A stretch of DNA of 64,000 bases, taken from Thereva unica (lineage: Eukaryota > Arthropoda > Insecta > Diptera > Therevidae). Position numbers and translations under genes: made by a program. Below the pieces are notes generated by a model. That model was not told where the DNA came from, ran no database searches, and saw only the letters and a list, made by a program, of their open reading frames with translations. The stretch covers positions 197,891,112-197,955,111 of the forward strand of contig OX465281.1 of assembly GCA_949987705.1 (NCBI GenBank). Reading direction: 5' to 3'. Every line of letters starts with the position of its first letter. Position 1 is the stretch's first letter. Positions 53,530 to 64,000 of the stretch are shown in pieces.

Positions 53530-55326
53530 TTATTTTATCATAGACATCAGAAAATTTCGCATCATATATTTAGTTTTTAAACTGATTTCTACAATAAAAC
53601 ACAAAGAAGCAAGCAAAGTTCCAGAAATATATATGAAAAAAATTAAACCTAAGTGATTTATGCTAATTGCTTCAAATAATTTCCTCTCATCCTTAAACAA
53701 CTTTAAGTAACCCGCCTTTAATTCATCCTGAAAGAAAAACTGGTCACAACTACTGAAGTAGCCGATTTCATAAAGTCTCAGAATATGATAATCAAAAGCC
53801 TGTAAAAGTGGTGAATTCAGCGAAAGTGGAAACCTTAACAACATTTTGGTGGCGCATAAGTTGGTTTTTCTGAATATTGGTCGATCCAGCACTCTCTGCT
53901 GGTCAAGGTAAACTTTCGCGCTTTCGGTTGCCAAATAAGCAAATGAAGTGTTTAGCTTGCGTGTGCTCTCAAACCACAATTTATCCTCCATTGGAAACAT
54001 TATATCCCTGATGTCATGATTGAAATTGTCAATTGCTACAATTATATCGAAATAGCTTCCAATAACTGCAACTTTAAGACCACTATTCCGTAGATCATCT
54101 TTTGTTTGAATTTCGGGCTCATACCACCTGGATGTTAGATAACTTGCCAAGAAGGACAAATACATATTGGATATTACAAAGCCCATTAGTAATGATAATC
54201 CAAAAAATATGGTCCATATCTTTCCTAAGTTGAAATTCGTTTCGGATATTGGAAAATAAAGAACACATTTAATAATATGCATCAACAGTTGTCCAAATTC
54301 GAACTTCCGTTTTACCTTGGCTGATGTGAGATATCCCAATGTCGTGGCGTATATGATAAAACAGAAAAAGCCAATCCAAGTTGCATGGGTGAACGGTCGT
54401 ATTATGCATAGATAATGTGGCAATTGTTTTGCAGTTGGTACTAATACGCAATTTTGTCGAAACAGCGTTGGATAAGCTAATGATACATTGTAAGTATTAT
54501 TTGGATTGTTCTTGTCTAGTTGATCTGGTACATCGAAAATGCCCAAGTCGATTTCTTTATTTTTCACAAGAGTCAACCTTTCTGTCATATTCGCAAAACG
54601 CTTGTTAATCCCTTTAAAAGTTGCGTTATGTTTTTTAATGAACGTTAAAATAATATTTGTTAAAACACCAGTAACGACCTCCTGTCCTTCTTCATTTTGA
54701 TAGGTTAAAACTCGTGGAGGATTGTATTCATATCGAATTTTTAGTCGATATCCTTTCATATCTCTTAGCTTATCTCTATATAAGTATGTTTCAGGAGAAT
54801 CAGTACATTCTTCCATTTTCAAAACAGGAAACGGATCAAAAGTGTACAACTTTCTTGTTTTCATAATCACTGCAACAACATTTAAGAAATCATTTTTCCA
54901 AAACCATCTAAAAACTCCCAACAAATCACTTTCCTTCGTTTCTTCTGTTAGAACAACCAAAATTTTCGTACTGTGAATTCGATTTAAGACTTTATTTGCG
55001 ACTGCTAAAACTGGAAACGATTCGCCTTGAATAAACAAAAAACAAATAAAATTATTGGTGAATATTTCTTTTACGCTAAAATCCACAACTTTTGTTAGAA
55101 CAGTCACGGGTAAAAGAAATTCATTCTGAATCTTCGAAGAAAAATCGTTTGAGTAAAATTTTGAGCCATTTTCAAAAATGATTAGTGCGTGTTCAAACTT
55201 GTGAATTTTTTGTAATCGACCAGTTAAATCACTTAGAAGATCCTTTTCTATCGCATTGCAATAGACATTTAGTTGACATGTAAGCAAAACCAATGCAGCA
55301 CACAGAATTTCTAATCTACTTGACAT
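53530..55326 (-). CDS. Divergent insect ionotropic receptor (IR)
   Basis: A single-exon chemoreceptor ion channel subunit derived from ionotropic glutamate receptors. The frame opens at 55359, but the second ATG (55326) puts a signal peptide, LEILCAALVLLTCQ, at the N-terminus and is preferred; this gives 598 residues. A divergent extracellular domain follows, then ligand-binding half S1 (~200-310, YRLKIRYEYNPPRVLTY onward). TM1 is near 330 (WIGFFCFIIYATTLGY), then a pore region, TM2 near 375-400 (IWTIFFGLSLLMGFVI), the second ligand-binding half, and TM3 near 560-580 (LGLIFFIYISGTLLASL). The length and layout fit gustatory-type divergent IRs of flies. No damage seen. Confidence 0.88.
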   Translation of the reverse strand: MSSRLEILCAALVLLTCQLNVYCNAIEKDLLSDLTGRLQKIHKFEHALIIFENGSKFYSNDFSSKIQNEFLLPVTVLTKVVDFSVKEIFTNNFICFLFIQGESFPVLAVANKVLNRIHSTKILVVLTEETKESDLLGVFRWFWKNDFLNVVAVIMKTRKLYTFDPFPVLKMEECTDSPETYLYRDKLRDMKGYRLKIRYEYNPPRVLTYQNEEGQEVVTGVLTNIILTFIKKHNATFKGINKRFANMTERLTLVKNKEIDLGIFDVPDQLDKNNPNNTYNVSLAYPTLFRQNCVLVPTAKQLPHYLCIIRPFTHATWIGFFCFIIYATTLGYLTSAKVKRKFEFGQLLMHIIKCVLYFPISETNFNLGKIWTIFFGLSLLMGFVISNMYLSFLASYLTSRWYEPEIQTKDDLRNSGLKVAVIGSYFDIIVAIDNFNHDIRDIMFPMEDKLWFESTRKLNTSFAYLATESAKVYLDQQRVLDRPIFRKTNLCATKMLLRFPLSLNSPLLQAFDYHILRLYEIGYFSSCDQFFFQDELKAGYLKLFKDERKLFEAISINHLGLIFFIYISGTLLASLCFIVEISLKTKYMMRNFLMSMIK

Positions 55327-55359
55327 CTCTACATCTAATGAATAAGGATTTGTGAACAA

Positions 55360-56271
55360 AATTATGACTGGATTTTCTATTACATAAGTATATTCGAGAG
55401 CGTAGGTAGACCAATAATTAAGTAAATATTTCGTTAAAAGGATTCATCCATCTTTCACCCCATAGCCAATTAATTTCATGAGGGCGTAAACTGATTGGAG
55501 TTATTAGCCACTTGGGACATTTACTACCTCGAGTTAATGGAAATCTCTTCTTCTTCTCCCTAGCCTTATATTTCTCTCACTACCTCTATCACTCCCCACT
55601 TCAATCTCAATTTTAATTCTACCTTCTGTCTCTATCTTTTTCTCTTGAATTCTTTTATTATGCTAGTTGTAATATTAATTTTAATTTTAGTTATAATTGT
55701 CCTTTTAAGTAACTCATTTTGTTTATATCCATAAATTTTGTACTCTAAAAGATGTAAATCTTGCGTACTTTCTTAAAATATAGTTATTATTATTATCTCA
55801 TAACCACAATAGGTACTAACAAAACGTCTCAATTCCCAAAAAATATAAAATAATCAATAAATCACTTGTTGAATTCTACATAAAACCTTGGATATGTGAA
55901 AGAGAGAAAGGGGGTAGAAGAACTCCTCCAACACCTGCTGGTCCCAATTCCGGCTAATGAGAGCCATTTAAGACAACGGATAGTATACCGATCTCCAGTA
56001 AAAATCTGTAGACCAACCATGTCCCGACTTAAATATTCGTGGACCGGTCCTATTGGTAGGAGGATGGTTGAAGTACTAAAAACTCTCCTTGACACCATAC
56101 TGTTATTCCTTCAACTGTTACCGAACCAGTTCTACAGCATAACGGGTATTCCTTCATCACGAGTAACTGTCTTTATACGGAGATATCTATGTGTGGGCCA
56201 ATATCAGGCAAAATTGTTTGTAGATACAGTTCTTGGAAATCACTTCTTGTTATAGAATCGAGAAGTCAGGA
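55360..56271. other. 5' flank of the IR gene, no further gene seen
   Basis: It contains a CT-rich tract at 55545-55640 and otherwise unremarkable sequence. The frame at 55896-56255 (+) has no recognised domain and its codon use is not convincing. Confidence 0.45.
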
Positions 56272-56591
56272 GCCGTATTTGGTTTCTCGAGTCGATCCAT
56301 CAAAAAAAGCTTCTCGACTTTCTCTAAGTTTCATATTTGGCATCACGACTAAATCGACATATAAGCGCGGCCACACAAAACCATCGAATTGTGTGGTATT
56401 ACTCCTAGAACAGCAAACCACGCATATTTAATTAAAATATAATTGTTATTAGTTTATTTCACGTATAAATTGCACTTTTTAATAATCGTCAAACGTCTTG
56501 ATCGACACGTAAAGAGACGATATCGTGTCGCCAAATGTCAATTTTTGTTTATCGACAGAAGACAATGTCGACTCGAGAAACCAAATACGGC
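56272..56591. mobile_element. MITE with GCCGTATTTGGTTTCTCGAG ends
   Basis: The left GCCGTATTTGGTTTCTCGAG then TCGA and the right inverse complement are perfect over 24 bases. The inner region has AAAGAAGCTTCTCGAC-like motifs but no coding frame of note. The target duplication is unclear. Confidence 0.75.
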
Positions 56592-56997
56592 CCAGGCTCG
56601 GGACAGTGTGGATTTACAGAAAACATTTTAGCAACAGCGCAGGACTGGTGATTGAACTACGATATAAAATTCGCGGATGTCAGGACCTTATACAGGATGT
56701 ATACACTCAGTTTACAAAGCGGCCGGCTGTTAATAGATTTTAGTTAGACGAACAAAAATCGTATGGGTGAGGGGGAATCCTAATTACAATTTTATCGACG
56801 ACTACAATTACAATTTTATCGACGCGGTCGAATGCCTTATCATTGAGATAATAGTACTCAGCTGTATGTTTCTTTTGCGAGAGAAGGTAATTGAGTGGCA
56901 TTTTCTGAAGTTTAAATATAAATTATTTGTGGGGCGCCAATCTTGTAACGCATTCTATTTTAACCGAAGATAGGTTACGTCGTCTTGGGACCTTATG
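56592..56997. other. Non-coding spacer
   Basis: Nothing recognised except a doubled ACTACAATTACAATTTTATCGACG-type motif at 56780-56825. Confidence 0.4.
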
Positions 56998-57217
56998 GCC
57001 CCTGTGCTGAATGTCGAGTCGTGATTTGTGACAAGTTTTTTGATTTGAAGAAAGTGGCGTTTCAGACGAATTGCGACTTTCAGCATAGGGGACTAAACTC
57101 GCACTTAGAATTTCCACTCTAGGCCACTATGCTGAAAATCGTAATTCGATTAAAACGTCACTTTCTTCAACTCAAAAAACTTGTCACAAATCACGACACG
57201 ACATTCAGCACAGGGGC
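56998..57217. mobile_element. Foldback MITE with GCCCCTGTGCTGAATGTCG ends
   Basis: Arms of about 65 bases are inverted around a short centre. Both contain TTTGTGACAAGTTTTTTGA or its complement. TTAT occurs near both flanks, possibly part of the duplication. Confidence 0.75.
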
Positions 57218-57224
57218 TTATATG

Positions 57225-57830
57225 ACTCTATATATTTTGAGGTCGACGGCATAGAATAGATTTGGGATGTTCTTTAGTTTTTCATAAAGATCTGAAATGA
57301 ATATATTAAATAAGAGTGGGCTTAGATGACTGCCCTGTGCGACCCCAGAAGTTACTTTGATTTCTTTTGGCAGAAAAGGTATGGTCTAATCCATTCAAGG
57401 GCCGGAACCATAGGCCCAATTTTAAAAGTATAGTAATTAAAATATCATGATCACGAATCACCGAAGGCTTGTTGAAGTCTGCATAAATGGCAACAATTTG
57501 ATGACCATTCTCCATACCACATAGTAATTCGGTGATTAGAATCAATAGGCTAGTGGTAGTTGAAATTCCCTTTCTGAATTCGTGTTATTGTTCTTTAAGG
57601 CATAAGTAAATAAGATAAGCAATTTTTTCATACACAAGTTTTTCAAAGAGTTTAGGTAATGTTGTTGACATGGCAAGCCCCTATAGTTGTCCATCGCGTG
57701 TTTATTAGACACGTTGTAAATTGGCGTTAGGTAAAACTTTTTCCAAAATTTACCTAATGATAAAGATTTGGTCAAGATAGTATGAAGGGGAGACGAAATT
57801 TGATTTGAGAAGCATTGCAAAAAATCGGGA
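57225..57830 (-). pseudogene. Jockey/CR1-like reverse-transcriptase fragment
   Basis: The minus strand gives KSLSLGKFWKKFYLTPIY, MDNYRG, a motif-A-like IYADFNK, RDHDILITILLKLGL, and GSHLSPLLFNIFISDL followed by a YAVD variant of the catalytic FADD box. The last aspartate pair is altered (A to V in the middle), and there are several frameshifts. It ends soon after, against the foldback MITE. Non-functional. Confidence 0.75.
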
Positions 57831-58024
57831 GGAAGGTTGACCTTTATGGATATCGAGATTGCTTAAACTCGTTATTATATCATCAGCAGATATGGATCGA
57901 TAGCGTTGAACTATAAGCAAAAGCATTAATTGGTTCAGTGTATAGAGAATAAAATAATTTATTTTTTCGGGAATCGTATAGAAATGACGTACATTGTTTA
58001 ATCAAAAATCGTAAAGAAAAGTGA

Positions 58025-58445
58025 AGCCTGAACTACATTGAAAAGCAGTGCAGTGCAGCACTGCGAAGTGAAATTTAGACTTCTTGCAACTGAACGTGGC
58101 AACTCACATTAACTTCACTGCCTTGCACTGCACTGCACTGCGCTGCCTTGTCTTAGGCTAATTTCTAAAAAACTGCTTAGCACTGCCTGCCAATTTCTAA
58201 AAAACTTGATATGAAGCTGTCATTGCCATTGTTGTCAAAATGAATAATGAAAAATTGATAGAATTAGTGAGAAATAAGTATATAACAATAGTCAGAGGGA
58301 CTACAAAAAATTATTAAAGACTATATATGAACGGTGAATGTCAAAACACTGCTTACTCAATGTGTTTTACAACGCGTTCTCTGATAAACTACTGCAACAT
58401 ACTGCGCAGTGCTGCACTGCACTGCTTTTCAATGTAGTTCAGGCT
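58025..58445. mobile_element. Harbinger-like MITE 1 with MADF-like remnant
   Basis: Ends AGCCTGAACTACATTGAAAA / inverse, with TGA on both sides (58022-58024, 58446-58448). The subterminal GCAGTGCAGT clusters are inverted. The centre encodes a scrap (NEKLIELVRN) that resembles the start of a MADF domain, as carried by the accessory protein of PIF/Harbinger elements. Confidence 0.85.
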
Positions 58446-58493
58446 TGATACTTTTCTAGTTAGCAACACTTTTCTTCACGATTTTAGATATAA

Positions 58494-59222
58494 AGCCTGA
58501 ACTACATTGAAGAGCAGTGCAGTGCAGCACTGCGAAGTGAAATTTAGACTTCTTGTAACTGAACGTGGCAACTCACATTAACTTCACTGCCTTGCACTGC
58601 ACTGCACTGTGCTGCCTTGTCTTAGGCTAATTTCTAAAAAACTGCTTCGCACTGCATGGGCCCATTTTACACGATGAAACACAAAACATAAAGTTTCCAG
58701 CAAGATTAGGCTAGGGGTGAGAGAGGGCTTGAGGGGACGTGAAATTTTGCCAACAAACTTTTGGAAGCAACTTTGCGGAAACAGTTTGACAGCTTCAGGT
58801 TTGTTGTTGTTTTTTCTCTGATTTCTTTGTAAAAAAGAGAAATGAGAAGTTTACTCATGTAGACACTGATGAAGTTTTTGAGGAAACTCCAAAAGGGAAT
58901 TAGCGATTGCAGGCAACTTTGTTTCGTTTCGTGTTTCATCGTGTAAAATGAGCCATGCCAATTTCTAAAAAACATCATATAAAGTTGTCATTGCCATTGT
59001 TGTCAAAATGGATGACTAAAAATTGATAGAATTAGTGAAAAATAAAGACTTTCTAGACAACAAAAGTCACAGGGACTACAAAAAAAATTACAAAAGGCTA
59101 TATACGAATAGCCAATGTCAAAATACTGCTTATTCAATGTGCCTTACCACACGTTCTCTAATAAACTGCTGCAGCATACTGCGCAGTGCTGCACTGCACT
59201 GCTTTTTAATGTAGTTCAGGCT
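58494..59222. mobile_element. Harbinger-like MITE 2 with MADF-like remnant
   Basis: Same family as the 58025 copy, TAA duplication (58491-58493, 59223-59225). The central scrap is better preserved (KLIELVKNKDFLDNKSHRDY), matching the first half of a MADF domain. It differs from MITE 1 chiefly by a 296-bp insertion at 58659-58954. Confidence 0.85.
58659..58954. mobile_element. MITE nested in Harbinger-like MITE 2
   Basis: Ends GGCCCATTTTACACGATGAA / inverse, flanked by ATG (58656-58658 and 58955-58957). MITE 1 shows the uninterrupted sequence, so the boundaries are certain. A 3-bp duplication again suggests a Harbinger-type origin. Confidence 0.88.
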
Positions 59223-59801
59223 TAACTTTAATTACAGTGCGATTAATTGTCAACAGAAAATGGCATACTTTGACCAATTATTATTTCTTTACAATCTTTG
59301 ATTTTCAATGTAAGTATTAATATTTTCTTTGCAATTTTTGATTTGCAATATTAAATGTACGTCATTTCTATACGATTACCGAAAAAATAGCATGTTCAAC
59401 GCGCTAAGAAAAGTGAGTTTTCCAGCTCGTGTATTTTAATCCACTCGCTCGCTACGCTCGCTCGCGAATTAAATATTTACACTCACTGGAAAACTATCAC
59501 GTTTCTTTACTTGTAGAACAATCTACTATTTTTATTACGAAGATTTCAATTTCAATTTTTTATCTACCCATGGTTCCGATAATTTATTTCGTTTTGACGT
59601 GACAACGTCTATTAAATCGGTTTAAGATAGGACGCGCGTGTAAAAATGTCCCGCACAATGTCCCGCACACACAAAAAAAATCATATCTCCGCCCCCATAC
59701 ATGTTAGGGGGGTGGTTAATGGCTCAAAATTTTCGTTAATTTATCCTCTACACGGGAACAATACCATTCTCCTTATTGACGTGACAACGTCTATTACACC
59801 G

Positions 59802-60259
59802 TGTCTGCACTTGCCATATGTTATTGAAAAGTAGCTGTCAGTTATGGCCAACGATTTATTGCTTATTTTGAATAGTGGGCAAATTATGTCGGACATTTCA
59901 GTTGAAAAGATGGCGTTAAGGAGACAACAACAAAGATTTCAACAAATTTTGCTTAATTAAAAAACATTAGAATTGTTAGAGCATATGGAATTCGAAGAAA
60001 TGCGTAATTTAAGAAAGAAACCATCATTTTGGGTATGTCCATTTTTAGAAAGAAGGCAAAATTTCTATGTTAACTTGAACTCCGCCATTTTGTAGCGATA
60101 AATGTCACATTTCTTGCCAACTTTATGGAAACAGATATGGAAAAAAATATTTCTTTCCATATATTGCTTTCAATAAAATATGGCCAAGTTTACCCTGTCC
60201 GCACCAGACATTTGATAGCAATGCCATAAGCAATTCAATAAAATATGGCAAGTGCAGAC
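59802..60259 (+). mobile_element. Deleted PIF/Harbinger element with transposase N-terminal scrap
   Basis: Inverted ends TGTCTGCACTTGCCATATGT / GGCAAGTGCAGAC. A frame from ATG at 59844 (MANDLLLILNSGQIM) continues after one stop to RNLRKKPSFWVCPFLERRQ. The last part resembles the RRFWVRP-type motif near the N-terminus of Harbinger transposases. The catalytic part is missing. The neighbouring copy at 59606-59625 shows the flanking repeat without the insertion. Confidence 0.7.
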
Positions 60260-60669
60260 GCTAGTTTAAATCGGTTTAAGATAGGACGCGCGTGTGAAAA
60301 TGTCCCGCACACAAAAAAAAAATTGCTTAATATTTATTAATTGAGAAAATAATACAAAACGTAATAACAGACGTTGTCACGTTCAAATTAATAGACGTTG
60401 TCACGTTAAAATACGGACGTGATACTTCACATCCAAGACCATTAATTTTTTTTTGGCTCTGGTCATATATTTATCAATGATGATAGTGATATCATTACCC
60501 AATAGCCTTCGCATTCCCCTTTATTTAAACCTAGCGTCTAGAGGTATGACTAGACCCCTCATGCCTCGAAAGGGCATACATTGTCCTAGATCTGGAAGGG
60601 GATTAGGCGAGAGGATGAGAACCTCTCTTCGGAAAACAATTCTTATTATGAAATCGAAGTCAGCAGTCC
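60260..60669. repeat. Direct repeat of the GACGTTGTCACGT / AGGACGCGCGTG module
   Basis: AATCGGTTTAAGATAGGACG then CGCGTG at 60269-60295 repeats 59617-59643, and GACGTTGTCACGTT recurs at 60372 and 60394 in inverted sense to 59596 and 59778. The two modules flank the deleted Harbinger element. From 60430 the sequence may be coding debris. Confidence 0.5.
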
Positions 60670-61680
60670 CCTTACTCATTTGAAAACTATGGAGATGTAG
60701 AAAGATTTCAAGAGAGTGGCCTCCAGCACAATTATTCCGATCCACAAAACAGATTAATTGATGAACTGCAAACAGTTGTTGAGGACAGCTTACAAAATAC
60801 TTTCATTTATTTGGCATATATGGAATACAAAGTAGGAAATTATTACAAGCAGGATTTAGAAAGAACGGGTCGATAAAAGATTTTCATATTGAGACAAATA
60901 CTTTAAAAATGCTAGGAAGAAAGTATTGATATCCATCTTCTTTTTGTAGGCTAGAGAAATGGTTAGGAGCAGCTTTATAAAAGAGAGCATAACGCATATA
61001 CATAACGCTTCATGGGACATAGGTCGTATTCCTGAGCTCACTTCGTCGGACATTTTCCTAGCTATTACCGAGTTTCCATGGGAGTCGAGTTGAGTTGAGG
61101 TTGAGTTGAAATGACACTTCAACTCAACGACTCAACTCTATGCGTTTCCATGGCTGACTTTTCTGCCTGTGTACACACAGCTGAATGTGTACTTGTATTA
61201 AGCAAGCAGCTGTTTTTAAATTTGACGTAATATTTTTGTTATTATAAAATAGTGATCATGGACCATAAAATTAATTTATTGTGTTCGTTGTATAACAGAA
61301 ATGTTATAAACAGGCGCGACATTTTGACTTTTTTAACATTTGACAATCCCGTTTGTAGTTGTGTGCGTGAACTCTGTTAAATCTACCTATTTTCGTTGAG
61401 TTGAGCAGAGTTGAAAATCTTTAACGAAAACTCTTGACTGCGACTGTTTCCATGGAGTTCAACTCGGGTTCAACTCTGGTTGAACTCTCATGGAAACTCA
61501 GTATATAGGTTTCCCGAAAAAGCTGTACCCAAACTTGAACAACAGTTGTATCAAAACTTGAACAACGATTAGGACGAAGCCTCAGCCTTGATTCTTGACG
61601 ATCTTAGAATGAAAATTGTAGACAACTTAAGAGACTTGAAGAGGCCCCGAGTCCTGTAAGCCATTTAAGAATAATATTTT
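60670..61680 (+). pseudogene. Possible remnant of an unidentified gene, split by a MITE
   Basis: Open, protein-like stretches read RFQESGLQHNYSDPQNRLI with following residues (60670-60876), and after about 60950 AREMVRSSFIKESITHIHNA up to 61065. On the far side of the MITE a matching phase gives GFPKKAVPKLEQQLYQNLNN and a leucine-rich stretch, with stops. The MITE seems to interrupt once-continuous coding sequence. No family recognised; a chance run of open frames is possible. Confidence 0.3.
61070..61499. mobile_element. MITE with GAGTTTCCATG ends
   Basis: The left end GAGTTTCCATGGGAGTCGAG and the right end (complement GAGTTTCCATGAGAGTTCAA) are inverted. Inner GTTGAGTTGAA/TTCAACTC motifs repeat several times. 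A diverged relative is in the intron at 12600-13085. The target duplication is uncertain. Confidence 0.75.
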
Positions 61681-62249
61681 CATTTTCGCATAAATTTGAG
61701 GAGTTAGGTTTTCTACCTCTCCTCTACCACATACATATACATATGTATATCTTTTACAAGTCGGGAGGACTTGAAAGGTTCTGTATTTGGGCTGAACACT
61801 ATACCTTGGGACGACTTTGATTAGTTTTTAAATCAAAACCGCGGAGGACGTATAAATCGGATCAAAATCGAAAGATAAATAAAACTTTCCAGAAAATGTA
61901 TATAGCTACATACCACCTATTGCTATTTTCGTTTCTTTCCAATCCCATACAAACAAATCTACACTACACCAATCCCACCAAACAAATCTACACTATATCT
62001 ACACGCTGATCCTGAACCTGAATGCACTCAAACCAATGTTGAAAATTTAAATTTCACTCAAAACCAACGAAAAAGAGAGAATTGATAACTGCAGACCAAC
62101 CATACCCCGGCCGCTGCATAGTAATTGTCCAGATATGAGCATTCTTCTATGCTGTCACATCCATACCCATAGCATCGACAATTTTTCAATGTCAATTATT
62201 TTTCTACATAATATTTCCGAAAGAGGAAGGTGGGACCCTTAATCCCGTA
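61681..62249. other. Upstream region of the ARL14EP-like gene
   Basis: No gene or repeat seen apart from a short direct repeat CAAACAAATCTACACTA (61950 and 61979). It should hold the promoter of the next gene; no TATA box or initiator could be assigned with confidence. Confidence 0.4.
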
Positions 62250-62696
62250 ATGAGCCTTAGTTCGTATTACGACGACGAGGAGTTCGTAGTAGGTGATTCG
62301 GAGCCTATAGACGGAGAAGTTCGTAAAATTAAAATGAGCCTGAGAGAGCGTCCACGCCAAATTCAGACACGATTAAGTCTTCGCAAACAAATTGAAGACT
62401 TAAAGTGTGGCGGCAATCAGGATAACGAAAATCAAAGGAAATCACGAAGGAGACACTCAACAGTTCCAGCTGTCAAATGGAATCCCTTTGAGGAGCGCAT
62501 TAATAAATATTACCGCGAGCACGAATACTGTGATTGCATGGATGATAAATGTCCTGGTTGCTTTTATGATTGTCCGAATTGCGGCAGTCCTAAATGTGGA
62601 CCAACTTGTAAAGTACATAGAAAATTCGCATATGATTCCATTGAATTTGATGGTAAAGATGGTGAGATTAAGAACAAGCATGTTGCTAAAAATTAA
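62250..62696 (+). CDS. ARL14EP-like (ARF7EP_C domain) cysteine-rich protein
   Basis: Single-exon frame of 148 codons. The N-terminal half is charged (YDDEEFVVGDSEPIDGE, then basic RERPRQIQTRLSLRKQIEDL). The C-terminal half, residues about 93-128, is a compact cysteine array, CDCMDDKCPGCFYDCPNCGS, followed by KCGPTCKVHRKFAYDSIE. This spacing matches the ARL14-effector-protein C-terminal domain. In vertebrates ARL14EP links ARL14 to myosin 1E; in insects the role is unsettled. The start ATG at 62250 is the first in frame. No damage. A second in-frame ATG at 62334 is possible but would lose the acidic part. Confidence 0.8.
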   Translation: MSLSSYYDDEEFVVGDSEPIDGEVRKIKMSLRERPRQIQTRLSLRKQIEDLKCGGNQDNENQRKSRRRHSTVPAVKWNPFEERINKYYREHEYCDCMDDKCPGCFYDCPNCGSPKCGPTCKVHRKFAYDSIEFDGKDGEIKNKHVAKN

Positions 62697-64000
62697 TGAA
62701 CGTGATACAATTATTATTATTAGTCTATAAGACATTTTTTTGTATGGTTGGAAATATACAAATTTTTTAAAACTTCATCTTTGTTATTGAAGCTGTTGGC
62801 TCGTTGTTTTGATAGTAGTATTTTGATTTATGACGGTAAATTGGTTCACCATTCAATTATAGGAAAAATCGATAGCCTTAATAGCTGTCGTTAAAGACTA
62901 CTTGTTAATCTGGTATCTGGACTGTATTTTCACAATGAGCTTTTATTAAGTTATGAATTTTATTTTAGGATGTTCATAGGCTTTTGTACAAATTACATAA
63001 GGCATGATATTACCTGGATTCGTTTCAAACCAAGGAATGTTGCATCTAAAACACTTGAAATAATCCTTGGTGCTCCTGTTATAGAACATATTAAACCTGG
63101 CGTCTAAATTGCTCGTTGAGAGCTGATCAGCTCACTTGTTGAATGCTATCTGAAAGTCCTCAAATAAGTATGTATATGGATAATAAAATATAATAACAGC
63201 AAATGAATTATAAATAGTAGGTAATAAATAAAATTTAATAAACAATACTTATGTAATTATTTTATCATAATGTACTTAGAATAGACATCCTTAACCTATA
63301 CATAAACTCGAAGGATGGACCTCCTTTAGAACGGATAGTACCAAAGAAGCGTTCTAAATCAGAATACCTATTTGAAATGGTAAAATGCTTGTTTTGTTGT
63401 GAACTCTTATAGTCCATGGAAATGGTACTTTAGTATCGCAAAAATGCAGGACAAGGTTTTATTTTTGGGTTGTGTAGGGAGGTCGGTGTAAGTTTAAATT
63501 TGAGTTTTCGCGATCTCCGGCCCCCCCATTTGGCCGCCATCTTGGAAAAGTGTGCAAATGGTTTTTTAACTATAGCTCCGTAACAGTACATCTTACAGAA
63601 AATTTTGTTTAGAATTAAATTATCTACAATTTTTTATTAAGCTAATTTGTCGTAATTTCAATATTTAAGAAGTTACAAGCCTTAGAACGCAAAAATTAGT
63701 CATAATATTTTCTTTTAAAGGCTAGAACTTTTTTTCCTTCAATTTAAACAAAAATAATACTAATAAGTTTTTTCAGAGGGTTTCATAAGAAATAATTTTC
63801 ATTCTTACTTTTTTGAATTTCATTCCCTACGAAAGGTTTTACAGAGCCCCGAAGGTATCAAAGTGGCAGATTTTCTGAATAATTTTTAATGTTTTACCTC
63901 GTTCTCTCCGTAGAAATTCTAAACAACAAGTAGTAAGTAATAATAATGAATGAATGACTATGCTATAAGGAATGCCGATGTTTGAGTAATGTAATAAAAT
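62697..64000. other. Non-coding 3' end of the window
   Basis: AT-rich, no convincing frame. AATAAA-like signals occur downstream of the ARL14EP-like gene (for example AATAAAATATAATAA at 63181 and AATAAATAAAATTTAATAA at 63223). A block at 63480-63600 (CCGGCCCCCCCATTTGGCCG ... AACTATAGCTCCGTAACAG) looks like dispersed repeat sequence but has no partner in this window. Confidence 0.45.

Larger units (their letters stand above)
57967..59387. mobile_element. Outer inverted-repeat element containing three nested MITEs
   Basis: TCGGGAATCGTATAGAAATG continuing ACGTACATT at the left is inverted at 59350-59387. Between these arms are a short non-coding spacer and the MITEs at 58025 and 58494, the latter with another inside. 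No transposase frame was found. The target duplication of the outer element is not clear. Confidence 0.65.

Noticed and set aside
58706..58978. 90-codon minus-strand frame
   Set aside because: It coincides with the nested MITE at 58659-58954 and has no domain.

Overview
The window is eukaryotic and most likely from an insect, probably a fly. It is AT-rich, has spliced genes with GT-AG introns, and carries a divergent insect ionotropic receptor, a P-type transposon with a THAP finger, piggyBac, Ty3/gypsy and Jockey-type elements, and many miniature inverted-repeat elements (MITEs). The species cannot be fixed from the sequence alone. Nothing bacterial was seen: no operons, tRNA or rRNA genes, or CRISPR.

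Host-like genes are few. (1) A three-exon gene at 11322-15943 (+) encodes a zinc-finger, tyrosine-recombinase-fold (Crypton-like) protein of 908 codons that is open throughout. (2) A single-exon ionotropic receptor lies at 53530-55326 (-). (3) A small ARL14EP-like cysteine-rich protein lies at 62250-62696 (+). Two clusters hold unprocessed fragments of other host genes. At 17.2-18.4 kb there is UDP-glucose dehydrogenase, with one exon-intron segment tandemly repeated. At 26.7-28.6 kb there is a ribosomal-L1-domain protein, a BLTP3/SHIP164-like lipid-transfer protein, and an unidentified coiled-coil piece on the opposite strand. Both clusters have related sequence on both sides, so they look like two copies of one gene-fragment-capturing unit.

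The rest is nested mobile DNA. 1-1.5 kb and 30.3-33.6 kb are inverted copies of one sequence, the second expanded by MITEs; the first serves as the empty site. 4.4-11 kb holds a MITE, a gag-only non-LTR retrotransposon copy broken by a piggyBac element, a Tc1-like MITE and a foldback element. 16.4-17.2 kb is a ~205-bp tandem repeat. 18.9-21.7 kb is a P-element. 22.6-25.8 kb is a complete gag-only non-LTR element with a 13-bp target duplication. 29-30.3 kb is two tandem MITEs inside a third. 34-36.1 kb is a Helentron-like element with a minisatellite core. 36.3-42.8 kb is the wreck of a protein-primed family-B DNA polymerase gene carrying several insertions. 44.1-50.4 kb is a nearly intact Ty3/gypsy retrotransposon with a -1 frameshift site, followed by a solo LTR. 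51.5-53.2 kb is LINE, Tc1 and foldback debris. 57.2-61.5 kb is LINE debris plus nested Harbinger-like elements.

Because several insertions sit in other repeats whose uninterrupted copy is also present, many element boundaries and target duplications could be read directly. The most unusual items are the bounded gag-only retrotransposon, the paired gene-capture clusters, the open Crypton-like gene, the tandem MITE pair sharing an 8-bp duplication, and the polymerase wreck.
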